A DNA stretch of 64,000 nt, taken from positions 21,206,001 through 21,270,000 of the forward strand of contig OX485809.1 in assembly GCA_950295325.1 (NCBI GenBank), given 5' to 3'. Source of the DNA: Polytrichum commune (Eukaryota > Streptophyta > Polytrichopsida > Polytrichales > Polytrichaceae). A model generated the notes under the pieces. The model saw only the letters and a program-made list of their open reading frames with translations. It did no database searches and was not told where the DNA came from. Of the stretch, positions 24,001 through 37,056 are shown in pieces; the first letter of the stretch is position 1; each line of letters begins with the position of its first letter. A program made the translations under genes and the position numbers.

Positions 24001-27000
24001 CAAAAGGCCCTGCTCCACTGCTTGCTTGCATGCCTGTAGAGAATGTGCTAGTGCTCGAGACTCTTGCTGTCTGCACGTTGATATTCCCACCACGAATTTC
24101 TTCGTCAGAATCCTGTAACCAGAAAAATCATCTTCAATTATCTAACTCACAAGTACTTATCAGTTATTGCCAGCCTCCCAGGACAGACAATACTACAATT
24201 CCACAAAAGTTTCTATTTGCGAAGGCATCCCATAGAAACTGTAGGATATACTTCCAGTACACTAATTACTATCTGAGCTCACTCTGGACATTCGGAATTA
24301 AGGGTATAACTCATTGAGGTCACTAAGGTTGTGGGGGGTTCTGCAGTAAATTCTCAAGAAAAGCGATAGCCACTCCTGCAGAGAGTCCAATGTTTTCATC
24401 AAAGGTGTAAGTACAGTCGAAATTTTGTGTGTGAACTGAACTGTCTTGAGAGCATTGTGGGTACATATGATAATTGCTACCAGATATTGTGGAACAGGGA
24501 TTAACCACAGAATAACAGCTCTCCTACTCTGGATTCCTTCCTTCAGTGTCTTACATCAACATCGGCATTGATCTGAAATCCCTTGTTCCTTCCAGTGGTT
24601 GAAGCTGCATTGGCCAGACTTGGAATTGACTCTTTCGACATCAATGGCATGTCCCCGGGTAGTGTCTGCAACCGCTCTGGCCCTTGATCTGCACACAATG
24701 ATGTTAAACTGGGTCAAACAATCACATACCAGCTGGAAAAACTTTGTCAACCCTCCTTTGTGAAACCTCTTATCTCCTGGAAGGCAGAACGGGAAACACA
24801 AAACTAGTACAAACTGCCATTACAAGAAACTCATTCATTTCTACATCATCATTGCCTCTACTTCTCAATCAACCTAATAAATATTTTAAGAGAGTAATAA
24901 AATGGCATCATTCTGTGAATAGCTCCAATAACCAGAATGAATCTACAAGAGATGATCTCAAAATTGTTAACCTCCTTCATATTCTTAAGCCTTCAAAAAG
25001 TCTGCAATACATGTCAGTTTACATATACAATAAGTCACTGCATGAAAGTCAGAACAGACCATCCTGTGCTTCGTTGTCCATTTAGCTGTCTGAGGAATAC
25101 CTGTACTTTTATCTTGAAAAGAATGTTGTGAGCTAGATGCTGGTGCTTTTCCTTTAACTCTTGACTTTGTACCATGTTCTGGTCCATTCCATGGAATCTC
25201 TCCAACTAAAGATAGATCATTCTCCAGATTACGGCCTCCACCTGAAGGTCCAGGTTCTTCATCCTGATGTGGCCCTGGATAATCCCAGGACTGGACACAA
25301 CCATTCCGTTTGGATCTTAGATTTCTCACATGTATCCTTACAAAGCCAACAAAATGCAAGAGCCTTGTCGAGATGATAAAACTATGGATCACCCCCTAAA
25401 ATCCTAACCCTAATCATGCAGGGACTCTACCTCCATTGTTTGACGGGCCTTCTCGTTCATCATACTCGCAGTCAGCTCTGTAGGTGGGCGTTCCCTCACT
25501 AATGCCAGTTCTGTGTCCAGCGACTTCTCTTTAGGGGATGGAGTCATCATGTCTAATGTTTCCAGAATTTTGCGCGCTGTCTCACTTTGAACAATTCCAA
25601 AATTATGGTGTCCCAGACTCGTGCTCTGTCTTTCACTCTTGCCCTCCTTCTGCTCTGAGTGCAGCATAGCACTCTTCATCTGCAAGTGCCAACACCCTAA
25701 TGAATCAGTTTCTACAGTTTGCACATTGGAACCCCCTGTCCAATGGAAGGTGAATGTCATGCCACAAGCATAAATCTCATGCATAAAGACTTCAAATCAC
25801 AAAATTATTTTTGGATGTCATCAATTGCTTCCAATTTCCTAGCTATTCTAAGTTGGGCACAAGTCAAATCAGGTTGAACTTGCATGTGCAATTGAGCTTT
25901 GAAAATCCCATTGACCATATTCTTGCAAGTTGATTTTAAACCATATTCTTTGGGGTGAGTGGGTTGAACTTGATTACAAGATCAGCTCATTGCACCATAC
26001 TTCTCCAACTAAGAAACATCTACATGGACTTACGGAAAGTGGTAGAATATGCAATTGTTCCACAATTATGAGATAAATAACATAGATTTCCCCAAAATAT
26101 GCCAATAATTTCCCAAATCAAATTTCACTGAACCTGCTTATCACATACAGTATTACATCTCTGGCATAAAAGTGCATCCAGCTTGGATGTACGTGAGCAC
26201 TAAGAAAGGTGCTGCTCTACAATGATGGTAGATGCCCTCTAAATTGAGAATTTTCTGAGACTGAGACGAGAAACCGAGCAGAACTTCAATGTAAATCACT
26301 ATAATTCTCACCTCTGTGTCACCACCCCTGCTCCATGTACCACTTTGCTTCTGTTTCCCAACAATCGGTGTCTGCAGTATCCTTGAAGGAGGAGGATACA
26401 TACTCATTCCTCCTCTCCTTTGGAGTGTGCTTGCTGGACTTGGTGTGTACAAAGAGGACCTGGGTCTCAATCGACGGATTGGTCCACCTGAAGAGTACCC
26501 ACCACCACCACCACCACCACCACCGTCCTCTAGGGCTGATGAGCCTCGCTTTTTAGAACCCTACATAAATAACTCCAACAAGATATCGTTCAGGATCCTG
26601 TAGAAAACTGTGGCATCCACAATATAAAAGCATGTCTTGCACTCTTGAAAAAGAAAGCCAGCACCATGTGTGTGTCCAAGTATCTTCATATCATATCCAT
26701 TTCCCAAAAACCACCTACTTCCTTTTGATTTGACATAATGCATAGCTTCTCAGCCAGTTTAGCCATCATATGGTAATCACCCAGTTCATTATCATCCAGA
26801 CCTTTACCTCTCTGGAGATTGGGAAACCCACTGCTGATCCAGGTGGGTTCGTGCGAGGACCAGCTGTAATCCTCCCAATTGTGCGATCCAACGGTGGAGT
26901 TCGCAACTTGTCTCCAAACATGTTGTCACGACCCCGCATTGCCACAGGCAGGGGCAGTCCCAAATACCGAGCAACCGGAGGGGACTCCAGCTGACCAGAA

Positions 27001-28997
27001 TAATTCGTCCCTTCTGCCAAATGCACTTTGGCTTCTTGGTCCTGTGCAACTTGGCGATTTTTTGAGCGGTATGGTGAGGGTTGATAGGGTGAAACTCTAT
27101 GAGGGGTTACAGTTTTCTCCTGTGTAAGAGCCAATCGTGGTGGACCCACCAATTTAGTTACACGCTCTCCCATATAAGCTCTAGCAAGATTAATTGGTGA
27201 AGAGTCCATTGCCTCACCATCCTGGTGCCACCCAACCAACACACTTCTGTTAAGAGAAGGCTCTCACCAAGTGCATCACAAACAAACCTCATAAACAAGA
27301 ATGACGCATAAACTGTTATAATACTAAGCTCACACTGGAGTCATGAGTGATACCTCAGACGGCCCTGCCTCAGTAGGAGCACAGTCCTCCAATCCTGAAC
27401 CACCACCCCATCCACTAGTTTTCTGCTCCTGCCTAGCCTTCGTGCGTTCCTCCCTCCACCTCTGTGCATCAGATCGTGAGCCATTGTTTGGTGTGGACTC
27501 AAACGCAGTAACCTGATTAATCACCTGATTGGTGATTGCCGTCCTGCCCTCATTGATTGCATTATCTAGTCCCTCCTCTCCTATGCCATTCTCCTTCACT
27601 GATGACCTTAAAATTCCTATTAGTCGATCTGCTTCTTCCCTGTGAGTGAGCAGCACATGTTCCATCACCAGCAAAGAACCAATCTAGTAAGGATATCTAA
27701 AATTTGGCAAAAGGGCCTCACTATTGCAGCTATAGAATAACAACCACTTGAAAGTGACTACCGAGGCAGTCTAACCTAATATCAAATAATGCATTTACTC
27801 AAACCCCTTTCCTAAGCCAAGTGCACTGAGAAAGCACAACCTCCAGAAAAGCATGTGCCTCGTGGCCAACTAATCCAAGACAAGACCCTGTGAAAGCAGA
27901 AAGATATTTACCTAGGAAATATTCGCTTCATCCACCTTTCCACTTCCATTGTTTTGTCTTCCTCCAAATGCTGGCTTCCACCCTCCGTGGATTCCTGAAA
28001 TTTCTAATCCCCAACTGTGTATTAGGATCAAGAATCTCCAATCGTACTGTAAATCTCGATGAATGATGATTAAAGTGTCATTTGCTATGCCATGCCATAG
28101 TATCTCTCCACATTGATATATGAATGTTGTGATTGGCTAAAACAGCAGCGAGGTGACCTTACGTTCCTACTCCTACTCCCCAAAGGAAATAAGAAAGAAT
28201 AGGAACACTGACAACAACAATGAAAGGTCAGCTGCCGGGCAAGAGTAATAAAGATATCACCAAGGCAAAGAAGAAAAGCACGTACAGCTTCAGCAGCTGA
28301 TGGTGATGCATCTGCTTGACCTTCAACAAGCTCCACTGCACAAAATAACAGTTCCGACAATTGGAGGGATTAGGGCTTGCAAGAGGGGCCAGTTCGCTTG
28401 GCCATTAAAGTGATTCTTAGACTCAATGCAATTCCTCGGCACAAAGTGAGACCGAAAACTTGCCAAGGAGGTGCCTCCTACTTCTGACACCCCTGCCAGG
28501 GAGAAATCGAAGATTTGATCCGAAACTCATCCGATGCTCCCACCATGGCACAGAACTGCACAATGTCCTCAAACCCATAAACTTCTCCACAACCTACTGC
28601 AAAGGATCACAAACCCCATTAAAATCAACCTACAAAGTGTACATAATGGCGCACCTGGCGTCCTGTCCACATCATTTAGCCGCAGCGGCTCCTCTCGCCT
28701 CTTGAAAATAGAAGAATAAAGATACGATGCGCCCGTTGTCACAATCTTGGACGCAGTTCCAAGCAGCCCACTCCCAAGCCATGCCCTCCTTGGACCCTCT
28801 CCTGCCCCACCCCCATTGCCGTTTACCAACGCAGCAGCCGCTTGAGGCCCTGCGGAAGCATGCCTCCCCACGGCGGGTCTGTCATAGGGAGTTGCATTCC
28901 TTTTCTGTGCTCGCCTCGTCCGAACCTTCCCTCCGCCCCCGCCACCGTAAGGCGATCTCTCCCCGTTCTGCACGGGCGCGAAAGGCACTCCCGCCAT
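21016..28997 (-). CDS. NUP1: nuclear pore protein NUP1/NUP136 (plant FG nucleoporin), 13 exons
   Basis: Plant nuclear-basket nucleoporin, functional analogue of vertebrate Nup153. Exons (minus strand): 28997-28655, 28335-28286, 27994-27912, 27639-27354, 27221-26808, 26560-26312, 25679-25431, 25290-25101, 24688-24555, 24112-23595, 23441-23224, 23057-22587, 22232-21016. All introns are GT/AG and phases close to 1,473 aa, somewhat longer than Arabidopsis NUP1 (about 1,250 aa, from memory). The N-terminus has a basic stretch (about residues 24-34), the family motif TPYDRP (36-41) and an amphipathic helix (about 75-100). Exon 7 has ETARKILETLDMM-x-PSPKEK. Exons 12-13 (about 912-1473) are Ser/Pro/Ala-rich with many FG repeats (FSFG, FGFG, AFG, LFG). 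The C-terminus is basic (TRKFIKAKRTGSVKRK), as in the family. The exon 13 acceptor is a NAGNAG site, so 22235 is an alternative first base. Exon 6 has a polyglycine run. Confidence 0.93.
26499..26524 (-). repeat. (CCA)n trinucleotide run coding for polyglycine in NUP1 exon 6
   Basis: About eight to nine CCA/CAC repeats on the + strand, read as GGT codons on the minus strand. They encode a run of about nine glycines within the residues that precede the SSGGPIRRLRPRSSLY block. The partial paralog at 34929 lacks this run. Confidence 0.9.
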
Positions 28998-29418
28998 CGC
29001 TGTTCACCTGTCTGTTCCACGGTGCGATTCTCCCCCCCCCCCCTGTTCCTAAATCCTACCTAACTTCTAACTTGCCCTGCACCAATGGTGAGCTCGCTTC
29101 GCTCGGAGCGAGGCGAGGGGTCCGGAAGAGAGCTGCTCCTTTCCCTGCCTGCCGGCCTGCTGCCAAAGGAAGGAGCTCGGGCGACATCATCCTAGGGTTA
29201 CAGTCCCTCAGCCCCATGGCAGCATGGCTGAAGAAGACGATCCTGATGCCGTGGGGAAGACGATCCTATAACCATGGAATCCCCTGTTTGTTGTAGGGCT
29301 CGGCAATAGGCTCCTCTTCATTCCCCCGCCAAGTGGTAAGTTACTGTTCCCCTTTAGTGAGCAGAAGTTACCACTTTGGAGACAAGGGAATATTCATCTC
29401 TCCTAAGTAATCGAGTAA
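28998..29418 (-). promoter_or_regulatory. NUP1 5' UTR / promoter region
   Basis: Upstream of the NUP1 start the GC content is raised to about 29300, with a run of C at 29033-29043. A short inverted repeat (about 29332-29376, 'agtggtaa' facing 'ttaccact') lies further upstream. No transcription start site can be fixed. Confidence 0.35.
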
Positions 29419-29762
29419 GGGCTAGTTCACACGGGTCCCAAGTCACTTGAGGTCAATCCGTGCAATCTTAGCCGTTGAGAGTCTGGAAGTTGGGACTTAC
29501 CACTTCACACAGGGTCCTAAGTCCTAAGTATGACATGGATGCCTACATGGCACTTTTTGGAGGTAAGGCTTAGGACTTTTAAGAGTTGGGTGTAGCTTTT
29601 ATGCTCGATCCAACTCTCAACACAAGTCCCGCAAATATTTTTGCATTAAGTAATCAACATTTGATCTTAATGACAATTAATCATATTTTAATGGTTTCTT
29701 GAGGTTCAAAAGTTGGGACTTGCTAGCATGAGTGTGACTTGGGACCACATGTGAACCGGCCC
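29419..29762. mobile_element. Tourist-like MITE (PIF/Harbinger type) with TAA target duplication
   Basis: A 344-bp element. The left end begins 'gggctagttcacacgggtcc', and the reverse complement of the right end begins 'gggccggttcacatgtggtcc'; both continue with 'caagtcac'. It is flanked on both sides by TAA (29416-29418 and 29763-29765), the 3-bp TWA duplication typical of PIF/Harbinger MITEs. It is non-coding and has inserted upstream of the NUP1 promoter. Confidence 0.85.
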
Positions 29763-31207
29763 TAAGGTAGAGGTTGCTTAACCCATTCCTTCTGGCTTAC
29801 TTAACCCATGTATAGCATCCAAATTGTATAAGAGATGGCATGTATGCTTTAGCAAATGCAACCACGTTATCAAAAAAAATTAAATCATTATAACATGAAC
29901 ATAGTAGGTGATTATTAATTATTTTCACCACGTGTAGTAACTTCTCAATGCCGTCATATAGGGGGCTTGACTAGACCAGTACCTAGTTACAAAGCAACTT
30001 CTACATACCTTTTAACCGTTCACACCTAGCCTTCTTTGAGCATGTCCTACCCTTGAGTTGGCTTGCCATAACCTTGATCCATCTGTCCCCATTTCTAGCA
30101 TGCGGGCCCAAAACCATCCTCACTAACCCTATGAACCAAATCCCATATGGTTTAAATCATCTACAAGCCAACACACCACTTCCTAACTTAGACATTGTTT
30201 GCCATCTCTCGTGGCATACATCACTAAACCTAACCAACTACAATCTCTAATTAGCCTTTGTTGAACCAAAAGTAGCCACTAACATGTCCAAGCAATAACC
30301 AAACTCACTTCACTAATTATTTCAAATAATTTGAGTGGTACTAATTCCCGAAACATGCACTATTTTTCCAAGTCCCAAATTTAGTGAGGAGTGGATGTTT
30401 TATTGAGCTTGTGAATCTTACAGTGATCCAAGTGAAGGGTTGCCCCTTGATTAGGATTGTACACCCACTAAGTGTGGCCCAACTATGGTCATTGCTTCCA
30501 ACTCTACATACATATTTGAATATCGGATTGGCTTGGGAATTTTTTTTGTCCAATTAACAATAGCATATCACACACAATGTCATTTTAGACTTGATATTAG
30601 GGTTGATCATTTTCTTTCTTTCTAATTTATTATAAAAGGCCCTTCTAGTTGTGTTTAATACGAAACCTATAATGGTGTGCATATTTTGAGCACATGTTTC
30701 AATCTTATTACAACACATATATTTTTTTGGTGCCCATTCTTAAGTATAATTATCATATACCACTCAACTTTAGGTTGTCAATTAAGGAAAGACCACATAA
30801 GATGCACATACATTGTAGTCCTTTATGCATGCTCTTGAGGAGATGTCTAGCACTACCACCTCATCTCCCTTTGAACACCATTTCGGAGGAAGCAAAGGCA
30901 TAACGGGCAACATTGTTGTCATCACATGTCCCTATCGACCAATCAACCAAAAAATAGAAGGGCTAAAAACAAAGAAGCCACTTCATTTTGTTGTAAAGGC
31001 ATCTCTGATGTGCACTGTTGCTGCCACGTTTCCCTCCAACTCCTACCCTAAAGCAAAATTGTGATGTACCAAATAGAGGGACTCAACAAGCTATAGTAGT
31101 AAAGGCACCACCATTACAATACTACAATCCCATATTGCGTAAGAGAGTGTGTGTTGATATCTATCAAATACATATCAATTCCCCATGTAAAGGTTAATAG
31201 ATTGCAC
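29763..31207. other. intergenic, one MITE family B fragment
   Basis: About 30315-30480 carries a partial copy of family B (shared blocks 'actaattccc', 'aaacatgcactattt', then 'ccaagtc'). Elsewhere nothing but short, domain-free ORFs. Confidence 0.4.
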
Positions 31208-31560
31208 ATTAAGGATATTTACAACGTGAAAATTATTCTTTTGCGTACTAGATGGTTATGGAGTTGCAGTGTCCAATCCTAGAACCAAAGCAATGTCCAA
31301 AAGGCAGTGCATTATAAATTATAACTATTCCCGAAGCAACATTCTAAAATATATATAAGTACCCATGATTGATATATAAAAAGAACGAACTCAAATTCAA
31401 GTTGGTGCATGTACACCAATGTTTTCTTTGGAAGTAGGTAAAATTTAGAATGTGTTGCCTTTTGGACATTGCTTTGCTTCTAGCATGGGCCATTGCAACT
31501 CCAAAACTACCTAGTACGCAAATAACAATTTTCCCATTGCACATATCCTCAATGAGAAAT
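31208..31560. repeat. large foldback repeat with arms of about 110 bp
   Basis: The left arm (about 31208-31320) and right arm (about 31436-31560) are inverted copies. Shared blocks include 'tttgcgtacta', 'ggagttgca', 'aaagcaatgtccaaaaggca' and, at the outer ends, 'aaggatat' facing 'atatcctc'. They are separated by a 115-bp AT-rich spacer and have diverged by perhaps 10-15%. Probably a foldback transposon remnant; no target duplication identified. Confidence 0.8.
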
Positions 31561-33263
31561 TCCATCAAAGAGTTTGTGTTGTCCTTTCAACCCAATTTTA
31601 TTAAATGAATCCATGCACCTAGCCGCTCATAAAAACATTGACAATGCACCTCAAATGGAAGATGCACTATGAAACATGATTTTGAGTATAGGGAATTGTA
31701 AACATTGCATCCTAGGAGACACTCATAGGTGTGTTTGAAAGTGATGATGTTATCATTGACATACATCTTATCTCATGGGAGATAAAGTGGGGATGTTGAC
31801 AACTAAGAAGTCATGGGCAACAACTCGTAGATACTAAATGAATTGATGACAAACATGCCTTGCAAAGGTGCTTAAAGGCAACGAAAATGTGGGCAATGTG
31901 GACTTCACAAATTCTAGGGAATTGTGATTAGAGAAGTGGCTCATTGGCTTGCGTGGAGGCAAAGGAATCTACTTATTAAGACCGAAGACCACTTGCGTGC
32001 CCATAATATGGGTAACCCGCATTGTTCCAATGTAAAGCTCTCCTTTCGAGGTGTCAACACGACTCACTACTTTGAATGGAAAGAACTCCAACATATGACC
32101 TAATCCATTCCCTCCTCGGTACTATCTAATGTCCACCCTCAAGGCCTTTGTATGTACATGTGTTCACAAGTACTGTAGTGATTCTAGATTGATATATGAA
32201 ATTTGCATTATGTTGGTAAAATCACCGAATTGAACTATTTTGAAGATGTTAACTAATACTAGGTGAAACTTTTGAGGTATGAATTGAAAAATGAATTGGT
32301 CTTAACTGAAAATTTTAATGATGTCTCTCACTTAGTTTAATTTAATTTTGATCTGTTGATCTAAATGACATCCATGCAATGGGAATTTATATTAACTCTT
32401 GTGATTACAAGTTTAAAATTTAGTAAACAATGTACATATCTAAAATCACAAGTCATTGTGCATTTGAACTTGAATCTTTATAGAGTACAACATGTCGCAA
32501 AGATCAAGAAGACAAGAGATAATGTAATACGTGACATTGGTGACCAAAAACTCGTTTTCCAAGTGCACATACAAATACATGTCTTATGATGTCTTACACA
32601 AAATAAGCATGACATTTATTCACATGCCAATGTGATGTACATCGTACATGAATGCATGAACGTAAATCACCAACTTCCCATACTCTACATACGCATGTCA
32701 ACTTAGTCCGACTTTAGAGGTAGGCACAATACCCATACATACGCATGCCGATTTAGTGTGACTTTTAAGGTAGGCACAATACCTATACATGTATCCAACT
32801 AGACTTGGTCCATGCACACGTACCCAATACCATGGAACATGGTTTTTTGACTAGTTTGCATCAAATGTTGCATCCCACCATGCGTGTTAATCAAACTATT
32901 GAATACAAGACGGGCATAAATCCGGAGTCGAGGCATGGCCATAGTTTCATTTGAGAAGAGAGGCATGGCGAGGATGGGGAGTGCGTGGACCAGCTTCCAA
33001 GATTGTGACTATAGGAGTGTCTTCTTTCTGCTCTTAATCCATGACTCTCATTCAAGATATACTAGCTGCCCTCTTAACTAGACTCAGATAGGGTCACTTG
33101 GTGGATACTGGTTCATTTTGAGTACTTGACATCATACACTTATATATAATGACTTGCAAGATTAGGAATTGCGATAGAATGTGAGGGAATAATTGTAGTT
33201 ACTATATGGATTGCTTGCCAGTGGCTTAACTTGACGAATATTTATGTTGTTCATGATATGCAG
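31561..33263. other. intergenic, with a 50-bp tandem duplication
   Basis: No gene recognised. Two 50-bp units (32687-32736 and 32737-32786) are tandem copies, both containing 'acatacgcatg' and 'ggtaggcacaatacc'. The first three NUP1 exons have no recognisable counterpart here upstream of the partial NUP1 copy. Confidence 0.5.
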
Positions 33264-35162
33264 GGAAGAAGCACATCAACTAATAGCATGTTTAAGGTCA
33301 TCAATATTGAAGGAGACCGGCATAGGAGTAGAGGTGAATTTAGAGGGTATTGCAAAGAACAATGAGGTAATTAAAGTTGGAATCAACAATCATGTACCAA
33401 TTATCAACATTGGAACTCCACAACCTGATACCCATAGGTGGAGAGGAGCCCAAATACGTACCAAAGTTTGGCATGAGCAAAATAAATCTTCAACTAGTGG
33501 ACGGGTGGGTGGAGGTTCAAGGTTTGTAGAAAAAAATGTTCCAACAACTGTGTGGAAGGCAAGAGCATATGAGGTAAGTTATAATACACGACATTGGTAT
33601 TGTCCATGTATGACTTATGACATGTGTCCCAATATCTAGGTTGGTGGTAGATGTACAACTTTCATTTGTGTTGCCATCTACCTCTTTCCTAGGTAGATAC
33701 CGACATAGTAATGGAAGTTCACAGCCCTTGTGATATTATAGTATCGCACAATGAATCATGTAATGGAAGTGAAGAGCCCGTCCAACTCATTGTAGTAGGC
33801 ATCCAACCTATAAAGTTGCAGTTGTAGTAAGGTGGATATTGGATGCCTACAAGAGTTGATGGCAAAGCAACTCGTGTCCATTAACATATGTTGTTGTCAT
33901 GCCACGTAGGGTGATCCATCGAAGTTAACAATGTGTCTCATCGTATCCATTAATTAGGAATAGATATGTAGCAAAACCAATTAGTGTGACCACTACATGT
34001 GACATTGCTAAAACACTTCCCTCTCCCAAATCCCCGTTTTTCTCCCCATATATAGGGTTCAATTGGTGAGAGCCCATTTCTAGCAATATGATGGAATTGG
34101 TGGCATGGCATTAGGACGTTGACATGGAGGTGGTGAAGCCTTCACCAACTGACGTTGCCAAAGCTTATATGAAAGAGCAAGGAATAAAATTGGGGTGTCG
34201 ACTTCCCCTACACGTTGCAATGAGAGGTCGGGACAACATGTTTGGAGACAAGATCAAGCAGACTCCACCAGTTCATAATACACGGTCTGCAGGAAGGGGG
34301 ATATCTTCCGGTCCTCACCCAAACCAACATGTAGTGGGTTTCCCAATCTTAGGAGAGGTAAAGATAAACAAGAGTGCATATGTATATTCATTCATCGCAT
34401 TGTCAAGTCGAAGGATGTGCTTGTGGAATGCAAATTTGCTATGAGTAAAATAATCCACATGAGGAGCCCAATTGTGAGTATGTTAGACAACACGAGGATC
34501 CCAATTATGGAATATAGTTGTGCACACTATCGGCTCCCAAGCTACGAGAGCAAGAAGCCTTAAAATATGCCAGTGAACACAAGTATAACCAATAATTGGG
34601 TGACATATATCCATTAACATGCATGGATGGTGTGGGGAAGAATTGCGGTAAGTAAGAAAACGAGATTTCATATCATAATATGGGTTTTCAATACACCAAA
34701 TTGCAGTTATAACGATCCTCTTCATAGCCACTAGAAAGACACCACATCATTGAGATTATTCCTCATAATGCATGTTATGGAGATACTATGATGATATGTA
34801 TATTACACATGGTTGATTGCATAAACTTTATAGTTATTAGTTTTAGAGAGTAATTTGTGGAGGAGCTTGCATTATTTTATTTCTACATAACCCTAAAACA
34901 TATGATTTATGTCGGGATTTGTATGTAGGGCACCAAAAAGCGTGGCCTATCAACTCGAGGTGATGATGGGTTATATTCTTTAGGTGGACTAGTTCGTCAA
35001 CAGAGAGCTAGGACCTCTTTGTACATGACACCAAGACCAACACATGCACCTCAAAGGGAAGAAGCAACAATTAGCATATGCCCTCCTCCTTCAAGGGCAT
35101 TGCAAAAACGGATTGTTGGGGAACATAGGCAAATTGGAACATGGAGCAAGGGTGGTGACTAA
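33264..35162 (+). pseudogene. partial NUP1 paralog: exons 4-6, open frame, head-to-head with NUP1
   Basis: Three blocks match NUP1 exons 4, 5 and 6 in order: 33264-33573, 34115-34357 and 34929-35162. Each keeps the AG acceptor, and the first two are followed by GTAA donors at the parental positions. Junction phases are identical, and length changes are whole codons (+24 nt in exon 4, -171 nt in exon 5). Shared residues include REEA-x2-LI-x2-LRSS, VAMRGRDNMFGDK, TSLY versus SSLY, and PPPSR with IVG-x4-Q-x-GTWS. No frameshift or stop interrupts the frame until TAA at 35160-35162, one codon before the parental exon end. Protein identity looks near one half or less. Exons 1-3 and 7-13 are not recognisable. 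Without a visible start codon exon I call it a partial copy; a functional short gene cannot be excluded. Confidence 0.85.
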
Positions 35163-37056
35163 GAGGTGAAGAACTTGCTTTCAATGTTTCCAATGAATTG
35201 TTGATTTGTTATTTCACAAAGAGAAGCACAATGCTTGGAAAGAGGGCATGGAGACAATTCCTTTGGTGCCATTTGTATTTGGCTTAGAAAAGGTTTATAC
35301 TTTCAAATGTCAAATTAGAATCAATTGGACGCAAATTTTCTAAAGCATGGATCATCATCCAAACCCCCTAGGATTTTTTTTAAAATTTTATAATGATTTT
35401 TTTAGAATTTATAATCTTAAAATGCTTACATACAAAAGTAACTCCAAAGTCGTGCTTCTTGCAAATGTTCTAGCAGCCAAATCAAGTTCTAAAGACTCAA
35501 ACCCTGCTGATGCTACAAATAGTTGTGCCAACCTGGCAAGAGGAGTCTAATAACTCTTAAAAAGTTCTTGTGACGTGTAGGAAAAGTGTTGGTTTTAGCT
35601 CCTAATGTTTTAAGAGGGTATTGCATCCACTGTCATTGTCAAGGAACAATTTCTTCTGAGCATTTAGGATTTACTAGATTGGTTAAGAATGTCGGACCAT
35701 GCATGCCAATATAAATATACAAATTTGAAAAGATGATTTGATCTCAGAGATTGATGAAATGCTCACAATTCTTCCACTTGCACCTTGGTGGGATACCTGA
35801 AGGGCTGGTGGAAGGGAGATGTTTGAACAATTTTCAAGGTTCATGCTATGGCATGATAAACAGCACCTTCCAAGAGATGGGGGAGTTCCATGTGCACAAA
35901 ACGTAGAAAAGTTCTCAGTAGAGTATGTTCACGTGCAGATGGAGGGGAGGGGGGGGGGGGGGGAGTGTGGAAGTCAACCCAGCACTTGTGTATGAAATCA
36001 TGTTTTCAATTCTGTTCCTAATGAGACATTGCACAGAATTTTAGACAACTTAGACAGGATGAATTCATCCCCCCAACAGAAGATGCTGAACACTGGACGC
36101 TGAGCACATTACTAGATGACAGCTCTTTCACCAATACATAGGATGGAGGTGAGAGGGCTGAAACTACCTAAAGCAGGCATGCGTGCAAGAGGTTCAATCC
36201 TTCGCTGATTTGCGCCTGCCTTCAAATTCCATATCTACACCAGCCTCGAAGAGCAGCTTCCAATTCCTATGGTGCTCAGCATGAGATGGCACTTAAACAA
36301 TCCTCATCAAACCTGAGATGAGGTGTTGGCCAATAATTGAATGATATCAATGACACAGCTGTGGTGAAGAGTAGCAGTACAAATTGCTCAAAAACTGGAA
36401 GGCATACTTTTGGTGGATATATTATTTGTGGTTACAGTGCCCATTCATGATGCATTTTCTACAAGTTCCACCAAAGCTGCTTTGGACGAAACTTCTACGG
36501 AACTCTTGCACGAACGCAGTGTCGTAAGAGAGAAATTTATCAGGGATACAATTATTTTGTCAAAATATATGAGTTCTATTCTTTGTGCCAGAGTTGTAGT
36601 CATGGTCAAATTTCTACTACAGGAATCCACACATATCACATTGACTTACTTGAAGGTCTCTTACACATTAAGGTCACACAGCCTATGGAAACCAAAGCCA
36701 TGTGAGAAAATACGACCAGTAAGCTGTGAGCAGAATATTATTGCTCCTCAGAAGGTCACATCCAACAAAATAATTTCCTTAGAAGAACTACATACAAATC
36801 TATGCATCCATTCGTACACAGCAAAATTCAGAAAAGAAACTCCCTTGAACATCCACAAGACTGGTTTCTGTTGAATGCAATATCATCAGGAGCAATGTGT
36901 GGTCCAGTATGATCCAGACTATGTGACTACACATGAAAGGCACAAGATAAGGATGACACTGGGGAAAGAGCCATTAAACCCTTGATAAAGTACCAAGAAC
37001 AACTTTACAAGAGATGCACATTAAACTCCTCGATTCAGAGCAGAAACCATAAATCT
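35163..37056. other. intergenic; eL6 3' flank
   Basis: The part next to 37056 is the 3' UTR side of the minus-strand eL6 gene. A G-run lies at about 35947-35963. A 154-codon open frame on the + strand at 36410-36874 has no recognised domain and lies antisense to the likely eL6 3' region, so I regard it as chance. Confidence 0.4.

Noticed and set aside
28727-29296. 189-codon + strand open frame over the NUP1 5' end
   Set aside because: It is antisense to NUP1 exon 1 in GC-rich sequence and has no domain; a shadow of the real exon.
36410-36874. 154-codon + strand open frame downstream of eL6
   Set aside because: No recognisable domain, no splice context, and antisense to the likely eL6 3' UTR. 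It might be real but cannot be supported.
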